From NCBI GenBank assembly GCA_027596195.1, contig JADGJG010000706.1, positions 1 to 13,848 on the forward strand: a stretch of DNA of 13,848 bases. Reading direction: 5' to 3'. Of the stretch, positions 7,474 to 13,848 are shown piece after piece (the stretch's first letter is position 1; each line of letters starts with the position of its first letter). Position numbers and translations under genes: made by a program. The notes under the pieces were generated by a model. The model was not told where the DNA came from, made no database searches, and worked only from the letters and a program-made list of their open reading frames with translations. This DNA is from Podochytrium sp. JEL0797 (taxonomy: Eukaryota; Chytridiomycota; Chytridiomycetes; Chytridiales; Chytriomycetaceae).

Positions 7474-8049
7474 TCACCACGCAGAAATAACGCGAAACAA
7501 ATTCTCATCCCTCTCCTCCAAATTTTCAACCGGCTTCTCAGATTCGCGTTTCCGACGCCTCACAAACCACACACCCAACACGATCCCTCCGACACAAACA
7601 ATCACCCCCGATGTCACCCCGGCAATCATCAACGCGTCGGGGTCACTGCCTGAATTCGTATCACCAAGTTCTGCGGTTTCAGGAGGCAGAGGAAGGGTTG
7701 TGACCAATGGGATGAAGAGTGAGACGGCAAACACGCTCCAAGAAACGACTCCGTTGTTGTAGCCTCCACACAAAGAGGATGTGTCCCCCGGACAAGACAA
7801 ATCGCAAACGCCAGCCCCCGTGCTGGTGATTTGATTTGCGTTATCGAAACATGCGCATTGGAATTGGGTCGTGAATCCGGGGAGTGGGGCAATCAAGGCG
7901 CGTGAATAACCGTTGCAGCGTTTCGTGCAGGTGGCGGGGGACATTATTCCGTTGGTCATCAATGGCGGCGGTTGGAGTGAAAAAGTGGAACATCCAATGG
8001 ACTGCGAAGATGCGAAGTCGGCAAGGACCAGGAATGCAACTGGTATCAT
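7474..8049 (-). CDS. Short WSC-like domain membrane protein E, nearly tail-less
   Basis: Single-exon gene for a 191-residue type I membrane protein. It has a signal peptide (1 to about 16) and eight WSC-like cysteines at 20, 41, 45, 65, 67, 82, 86 and 94, then CGG. A short stalk of about 40 residues leads to a membrane helix (about 140-163) followed by RRRKR and a tail of under 30 residues. It lacks the WSC intron of its neighbours and every conserved tail block, including the C-terminal signature. I chose the ATG at 8049 because the signal peptide starts there; an in-frame ATG at 8154 would read through the poly-G tract and is unlikely. The stop codon overlaps a donor-like GTGAGAGG, but I found no downstream exon with the signature in the 240 nt before gene D. 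It may be a decoy or a ligand-binding co-receptor; this is inference. Confidence 0.82.
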   Translation of the reverse strand: MIPVAFLVLADFASSQSIGCSTFSLQPPPLMTNGIMSPATCTKRCNGYSRALIAPLPGFTTQFQCACFDNANQITSTGAGVCDLSCPGDTSSLCGGYNNGVVSWSVFAVSLFIPLVTTLPLPPETAELGDTNSGSDPDALMIAGVTSGVIVCVGGIVLGVWFVRRRKRESEKPVENLEERDENLFRVISAW

Positions 8050-8105
8050 TTTTGGTTGTTGATTCTGTTTTGCGCGTGCCGCTGAAATATTGAACCTCAC
8101 TTTCA

Positions 8106-8122
8106 CCCCCCCCCCCCCCCCC
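8106..8122. repeat. 17-base poly-C tract in the leader of gene E
   Basis: Seventeen C on the plus strand (G17 on the coding strand of gene E), 57-73 nt before its ATG and flanked by a GGAA-type repeat. It is slippage-prone and lies in the likely 5' UTR or core promoter of E. Confidence 0.88.
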
Positions 8123-8150
8123 TTCCTTCCTTCTCCGATTAGAATAAAAA

Positions 8151-8162
8151 GCATTTATTCGC
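8151..8162 (-). terminator. Poly(A)-signal block of the BZW gene
   Basis: GCGAATAAATGC on the minus strand has AATAAA about 57 nt after the BZW stop codon. It is identical to the 12-mer after gene D. An AATAAA on the plus strand at 8143-8148 makes a short inverted repeat with it. Confidence 0.45.
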
Positions 8163-8215
8163 GGAAATACCATCCAACCCAGCGAGGTCCAAACACTCAA
8201 AAAAAATCAAAAACA

Positions 8216-9920
8216 TCACTCCTCATCGTCATCTGACTCATCCTCCTGCGCCTTCAACCACTCCACAAACGGTTCCATCTGCTTCAAAAACACAGCCTTG
8301 CCCTGCGCAAGCGCACCTCCGGCCTTCTCGTACCAAAACAACACGGCCGCCTCCGACACAATGTCGTGCTTGTAAAACGTGGTCACAATCAAGCGGAAGT
8401 GTTTGATGAAACGCGCATCTTGGTAACAGAGGAGTTGGACTCTTTGGAGGAGGGTGATTTCGGTTTTGGGAGAGGTCGAGAGGGATTCGAGAAGCTTTGG
8501 GAAGGTCTGGGGAGGGGGAATAAGCCGACGACAAAAAAAAACAAAAACAGGTAACGCACCGCCAAAGTCTTGTTCAATTGGTTTTCGAATCCATCCGGCT
8601 TGGAGCTCCATTCAACCGAAGCCACAATCGTGTCCCAGAGGACAATCATAGTTTCCGCCTCAGTCCAAGCGTTCGCCTTCATTTCCTTCTTGACGTGGGC
8701 AGAAATCTGTTGCAGAGAAACCGTCAGCATGCGCAAGAAACAACACAGAGGCTTAAAACCTCCTTACCTCCTGCTGAGTCTTTCCTCCCGCAATCAACTC
8801 CTTAATCTCACCGGCCACTCTGGCCTTCACAACGTCCGCCTTTCTCTTCTTGAAGTACTCCACAAGCGCCTTCAACCCAGCACCTTCAAAGTGCGCCGCA
8901 ACAGCTTCCTCGCTGCGCTTTCCGGGAGGGAAAAATTCGAGCATCTTGTCATCCACAAGATTCACTCTCGCCAACAATGTAATAAGCTGATCAACTGGTT
9001 GGTCCAACAAGTAAGTTTGGAACACGGTCGTGAGGAAAGTGAGGGTCGTCGAGTCCTTGATGAGGTGGTCCTTGAGGAGGGTCGAAACGACGGCGAGGGG
9101 AATCAACTGGATGGACACGAGCAGGCCGACGGTGGTGGCGAGCTTGTGGGCGTTGGCGTCGCCAAACTTGTTGGCGTATTGGAGGAGGTGGGAGACGGTC
9201 TCTTGGAGTCTCTTCTCGAGGTATTTGAATCGGCGAATCAAACGGCTGTTTGGCAACGGGGGGTTGGTGAGCATTAGATGTATTGGTTTGGAGACTCGGA
9301 GTTGTCACTCACTTGATCATGTCAACTCTGTCGCGGACTGGGCCGATCGCATCTTCACACTCGAAGATGCAGAAGGGGTTGACGCGGGCACCGTCATCAA
9401 CCAAGCTTCCTCCGGGGGCTAATCAGGATGATTAGTTACTAGGAACGAGATGGATCCGTGGCCAACGGCGCCAAAAGAACGGGCAGGATTCGATTCCACA
9501 GGGCGCAGTTTTGTCACCCTCCGGGTTCCCACCCACGAACAAAAAACCCCTCCCCTCTACGCACCCACAATGCCGCCGACAATCAGGAATTCAAACAGCG
9601 TGTCCGCATATCTCTTGTAGTCGAGCTTCTCGCACGAGGATTCGAGGATCACGGCAAACTTGGCAAAGTCGGTGTCTTCGGTGATCAGGTCCAGGAACGC
9701 ATCTCTGAAGGCTTCCGGGTCGTTCTTGACAACAACTTCTCTCTAGTGACACTCGTCAGTTTTTGCCTTTTTGCCATGCCCGGGATCCAGTGCTCACCTT
9801 GCGCTGCTTGCGTTTAAAGTCGGAGCCGGCGGGCCGACTGTTGGCGGCGGGTGCAGTTGCGGTATTAGTAGTACTGGTACTAGGAGCGGCGGCGGTAGGC
9901 TTGGTTGCGGCAGTGGACAT
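8216..9920 (-). CDS. BZW1: BZW1/BZW2-type eIF5-mimic protein (5MP) with W2 domain
   Basis: Predicted 440-residue protein from six exons: 9920-9798, 9742-9565, 9418-9313, 9245-8768, 8706-8560 and 8506-8216; introns are 55, 146, 67, 61 and 53 nt. The order of conserved blocks matches animal BZW1/2 (about 420 residues): KLDYKRYADTLFEFLIVGG, APGGSLVDD, NRLIRRFKYLEK, an alpha-helical HEAT-like middle, then the W2/eIF5C domain (about 265-430) ending FVEWLKAQ and an acidic DESDDDEE tail. In animals these proteins compete with eIF5 for eIF2 and eIF3 and tighten start-codon choice; the same cytosolic role is expected here. The N terminus is Ala/Thr-rich and specific to this protein. The ATG at 9920 is the first ATG; the in-frame codon at 9983 is GTG. 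The gene is divergent from the TRM4 gene. Confidence 0.93.
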
Positions 9921-10266
9921 GCACTTGCGGATTTGGTTTTGTGCGGAGGTTGTTTCGACGGAAAATTCTGTTCCCTTGTCCACACAGGCCCCTGTTCAAA
10001 ATTCCCCGAAAGCCAAGGTTGGGAGGGAGACAAGGCATGCGTTTAACCTTTATTTCTTTGTTACATGATGTGAAAGATAAACGATGAGGCGTCAAAATAG
10101 GAGAAAAAAGAACTGTTTCTGTTCCTTCTTTTCATAAGAACAAAGGCCTTCACAGAGTTTCGACTGTTGAAGCAAGCTCCGGGGTGTTGCCCATGGCAAA
10201 TGTGCTGGTGCAGGGAAATCGATTTTTTTGTTTTTTTCCAACACTTTTCCACACACCAACAACAAA
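9921..10266. promoter_or_regulatory. Divergent promoter region between BZW and TRM4 genes
   Basis: The 346 nt between the two start codons must hold both core promoters. I see a T-run and CCACACACC stretch just before the TRM4 ATG and an A/T-rich middle. ACGATGAG at 10081-10088 is one base off the fungal PAC element (GCGATGAG), known from yeast ribosome-biogenesis and RNA-modification genes. The PAC match could be chance. Confidence 0.5.
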
Positions 10267-13200
10267 ATGGCCAAACGCGGAGGACGAGGTGGAGGACGAG
10301 GCGGACGCGGCGGACGCGGTGGCAGAGGCGGCAGAGGCGGTGGCAGGGGCGGATCCAGGCCCGAGGGCGTCGACGACAGGGTGTGTACCGTGATCACGGC
10401 CTGGAGCCATTCTGACTCCCTTCACAGGATGCCAGCAGCTACACCCACATTCCTCAGGAAAATGCAACTTTCGAGGCCTACTACAAGGTATACGGAATGT
10501 CCCAGGCGGATTCCGCCCGATAGCTCACTCGACACCTCGCAACCCCACACAGGCTCAGAACATCATGACCGACGAAGAGTGGGCCACCAACATGGAATAC
10601 TTGAAGACCCAGCTCCCCACAAACTTCAGATTCACTGGGTCAAAGGCGTACGTTGCACTTTCTTCCCTTGGCGGAAAACTAAACTCTCGACCCGTTCGGC
10701 CCAACAGCAATGCCAGCAAGATTCTCGACCTCATGAAAAAGAACTACTTCCCCTCCTTGGAAAATATTGAGGTGGATGGTGAAAAGGTCCCGGCTCCCCA
10801 GCCGCTGCCGTGGTACCCCAACGACTTTGGATGGCAGTACAAAGCGCCCCGCAGTGTCATCAGAAACAACGATGGATGCAAGAAGTTCCATCAGTTCTTG
10901 ATGGCTGAGACGGAGTGTGGAAACGTGAGCAGACAGGAGGCCGTGTCCATGATTCCGCCGTTGTTTTTGGACGTTCAGGCTGGACATTACGTGAGTTTTC
11001 CCTGGAAATACGAATCTGGCAGCCGAATAACACGCTCTTTGTCAGGTGTTGGATATGTGCGCGGCCCCCGGAAGCAAGACGGCTCAGTTGATTGAAGCCG
11101 TGAGCTCGAACGACGATTTGCTGCCATGTGAGTCTTCTTTCGATTCACGCGACGTTACTGCTGAATTGCTAACTAGCTGATCCTTTCATTAGCCGGCCTC
11201 GTGATCGCCAACGATGCCGACTTCAAGCGTGCCTACATGCTCGTGAAGCAATCGAAACGTCTCCAGAGCCCCACCGTGATTGTCACGAACCACGAAGCCC
11301 AATTCTTCCCTTACATTTACTTCAAGTCCAAGGTGATTCCCTCGATCACGCGTCGTGTTTGTTACCCGTTCTAACGCGCGAAAACGTATTTCACAGGCCG
11401 AGGCGACTCAAGAGGAGAGAATCTTGCAGTTTGACAGAATCCTCTGTGATGTTCCCTGCTCGTGAGTGATTTCTCGTGTTGCGCCTGTTGGGACAAGGAG
11501 CTAGTATTGATTTTTCTGGAATGTCGATTTCCACAAACAGGGGTGACGGTACTATCCGCAAGAACAGGGCCATCTGGAAGAACTGGCACCAAACGAGTGG
11601 TAACTCATTGAACAAGTAAGTTTGACCGTGAGCCCGCCCGCCCAAACTGTGTTTGTTTACATATCAACCGACAAACAGGCTCCAGCTCTCCATTTTGATG
11701 CGTGCCATTGATTTCCTCAAGGTTGGAGGCCGCGTGGTGTACTCCACATGCACCTTCAACCCGGTCGAAAATGAAGCTGTCATTGCTGCCGCGTTGAACT
11801 TGTGTGGAGGTACGTTTGCGACAATGCAAACAAAAACCAAACCCCCCCTAAAACTGATCATTCCTTGCCAACCCAGCCTCAATCAAACTCTTGGACGTCT
11901 CCTCCCAACTCACCACCCTCAAACGTCACCCCGGAATCCACACCTGGAAAGTCATGGACCCCGACGGCACCCTGCACGACACGTACGCCACGGTCCCCGA
12001 GAAATTCCAGGGCAAAAAAGTGTTCCCGGATTGCTTTGCGCCCGAGAATGCTGCCGAGTTGCCGTTGCAAAACTGCATGAGAGTGTACCCCGCCGATCAG
12101 GACACCGGCGCCTTTTTTGTGGCTGTGTTTGAGAAGGTGGCGCCGTTTGGGGGGTTGGATAACAAGAAGGAGAAAGTGGAGAAGCATTGGGAGGGAGATT
12201 CGGCGGAGGTGACGGAGGGGAAGAGAAAGGCGGAGGAGGAGGCGGAAGGGAGGTGAATATTTTTTGACGCTCGGTTTTTTTTTGTCGTTGGGTTGCTCAT
12301 CATCTGCTGTGTTTGTTGTTTTTCACATACACAGCGACTCCAAAAGAGTTCAGCTCGATGCTGAAGCCACTGAAACTGCCGAAGGTGGAGAGGCTGCCGA
12401 CGCTGCTGCTCCTGCGGTTCCCGAAAAGGTCAAGAGAGACGGATGGGTCGGAAAGGGCGAAGAACCCTTCTACTTTATCGGCGAAGGGCACAAGGACGTT
12501 GCCGAGATTGTGTAAGTTCTTGTTGTCTCGTTTTTTCGGATTTTGATGGCTGATGCTCGACACTCGTCACAGCTCCTTCTACGGAATCAACGCCGAGTTC
12601 CCTACCGACCAACTCGTGGTTCGTTCTGCCAATGAAGTTTTCAAGACGGTGTACATGGTTTCTTCGGCCGTCAAGAAGGTTCTGTTGGCGGACAACGCAA
12701 GCAAATTGAAGGTAAAACCAAACCTTCCCATGTCGTGTTTGTAGCAAAACTCATGCCGTTTTTTATTGTCAGATTGTGAACACTGGAGTCAGAATCTTGA
12801 CAAAGACGTCGCAAACCGGAGGAAACAAGTAAAAATCGACTCTCCTATCACTTTTTCCCAAAGTCTCACAACCAACCCACCCAAATCAGGAACTGCTTCC
12901 TCTACCGCGTCTCGTCTGAAGGTGTCGCCACGTTGGCGCCCTTCATGAACTCCAAGCGCGTGCTCGACGTGTCCATCCAAGACGTCAAAGTGTTGTTGGA
13001 AAACGAGTACCCCGTGTTGACGGCCATGAGCCCCGCGTTCCAGGAACAGGCAGGCAAACTCGAGACGGGCAGTTTTGTGCTCAAGTATGCGCCTGAGGAT
13101 GGGGCCGATGGAAGGTTTGTTTTAGTTGTTGTGTGTGTGTGTTGATTTTTTGGCCTAAATTTTTTTTTTGCCACAGTCTTCACGAGGAAATCTACCTCCC

Positions 13201-13372
13201 CACGATGCGTGCCAACGTGAGTGTGAGCTTGTTGGTTCCCAAGGAGGAGAGGAAGTCGCTCCAATCGAGAATTTTTGGAGCCCACTTTGAGGTTCAAACG
13301 GGTCTCGAGAAGGACGAAAAGACTGAGGACAAGGCCGAAGAAGAGGAATCGAACGCGGCGGAAGCGGAATAA
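10267..13372 (+). CDS. TRM4: tRNA (cytosine-C5) methyltransferase, TRM4/NSUN2 family
   Basis: Predicted 737-residue SAM-dependent m5C methyltransferase from 15 exons: 10267-10380, 10428-10487, 10553-10647, 10708-10990, 11046-11127, 11193-11332, 11397-11461, 11541-11615, 11679-11809, 11877-12252, 12335-12511, 12573-12711, 12773-12828, 12890-13114 and 13177-13372. All junctions keep frame. Visible motifs are the SAM site LDMCAAPGSKT (about 186-196), the motif IV CDVPCSGDGT with Cys279, and the motif VI VYSTCTFNP with the nucleophile Cys329. SETESGN-like and SRQEAVSMIPP blocks also match NSUN2. Family members methylate C34, C40 and C48-50 of tRNAs, mainly in the nucleus. The N terminus is an RGG box. 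Residues after about 440 carry a charged insert with a bipartite basic signal, and the C terminus is acidic. Human NSUN2 has 767 and yeast Trm4 684 residues. Confidence 0.95.
10276..10353 (+). repeat. GGN-CGN/AGA repeat coding an RGG box
   Basis: The first exon of the TRM4 gene holds eight R-G-G units in a row, coded by near-repeats such as GGCGGACGC and GGCGGCAGA. The synonymous Arg codons (CGC, CGA, CGT, AGA, AGG) vary, which suggests selection for the peptide rather than a recent DNA expansion. Confidence 0.85.
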
Positions 13373-13471
13373 TTGACAAAAAAGGAGCAATGAATTGATA
13401 GGGGTTTTTTATAAGTTATTTGCTTTCCCTCAGAAAGAATTCCGTTATGAACAGCTTGCTGAAACGGTTCT

Positions 13472-13848
<377 letters not shown>

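Noticed and set aside
8050..8154. Upstream ATG for gene E that includes a poly-Gly stretch
   Set aside because: It would place the signal peptide internally and read through the unstable G17 tract; the ATG at 8049 begins the signal peptide directly.
8570..9277. A 235-codon plus-strand frame opposite the BZW gene
   Set aside because: It runs antisense to well-conserved BZW exons and across its introns; its composition is that of a shadow frame.
9921..9983. N-terminal extension of the BZW protein
   Set aside because: The extension starts at GTG, not ATG, and has no match to known BZW N termini.

Overview
The window looks like nuclear DNA from a zoosporic or other early-diverging fungus, with a chytrid as the best guess. 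Three things suggest this. The protein-coding genes are cut by many short introns of about 47-82 nt (one is 146 nt) with GT..AG ends and CTGAC/CTAAC-like branch points. The genes are tightly packed. WSC-type wall-sensor proteins, a fungal hallmark, sit next to a BZW/5MP translation regulator that is absent from budding yeast. The species cannot be named from the sequence alone.

Region 1 (about 267-8049, all minus strand) is a tandem array of five paralogous type I membrane proteins, called A to E here from left to right; E is the most upstream in the direction of transcription. Each has a signal peptide, an eight-cysteine WSC-like domain (C-x20-25-C-x3-C-x19-20-C-x-C-x12-15-C-x3-C-x7-11-CGG) and one membrane helix followed by Arg/Lys. 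A-D also have a Ser/Thr/Pro- or Gln-rich stalk and a cytoplasmic tail of roughly 190-230 residues. A-D share short tail motifs that end in a C-terminal signature (S-S-V-F/Y-M-x-G). E is a short, intronless, nearly tail-less form. A and B are the closest pair. Over 30 codons at the tip of their tails they differ at 14 codons, all of them silent.

Region 2 (8216-9920, minus) is a six-exon BZW1/2-type gene (eIF5-mimic protein) with a C-terminal W2 domain. It shares a 346-nt divergent promoter region with Region 3 (10267-13372, plus), a 15-exon tRNA cytosine-5 methyltransferase of the TRM4/NSUN2 family with an added N-terminal RGG box. Both genes act in translation.

Region 4 (13472 to the right edge, minus) is the 3' part of a Rab6/Ypt6 GTPase gene ending in a Cys-Ala-Cys prenylation site. 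It converges on the TRM4 gene with 99 nt between stop codons.

The non-coding parts include a 34-base C tract at the left edge, a 17-base C tract in the leader of gene E, G-rich quadruplex-prone stretches inside the proline-rich stalk coding regions, and a repeated poly(A)-signal block. Two weak traces may be decayed WSC copies. All splice sites were placed by eye from frame, phase and paralogue or family alignment; no transcript data were available.
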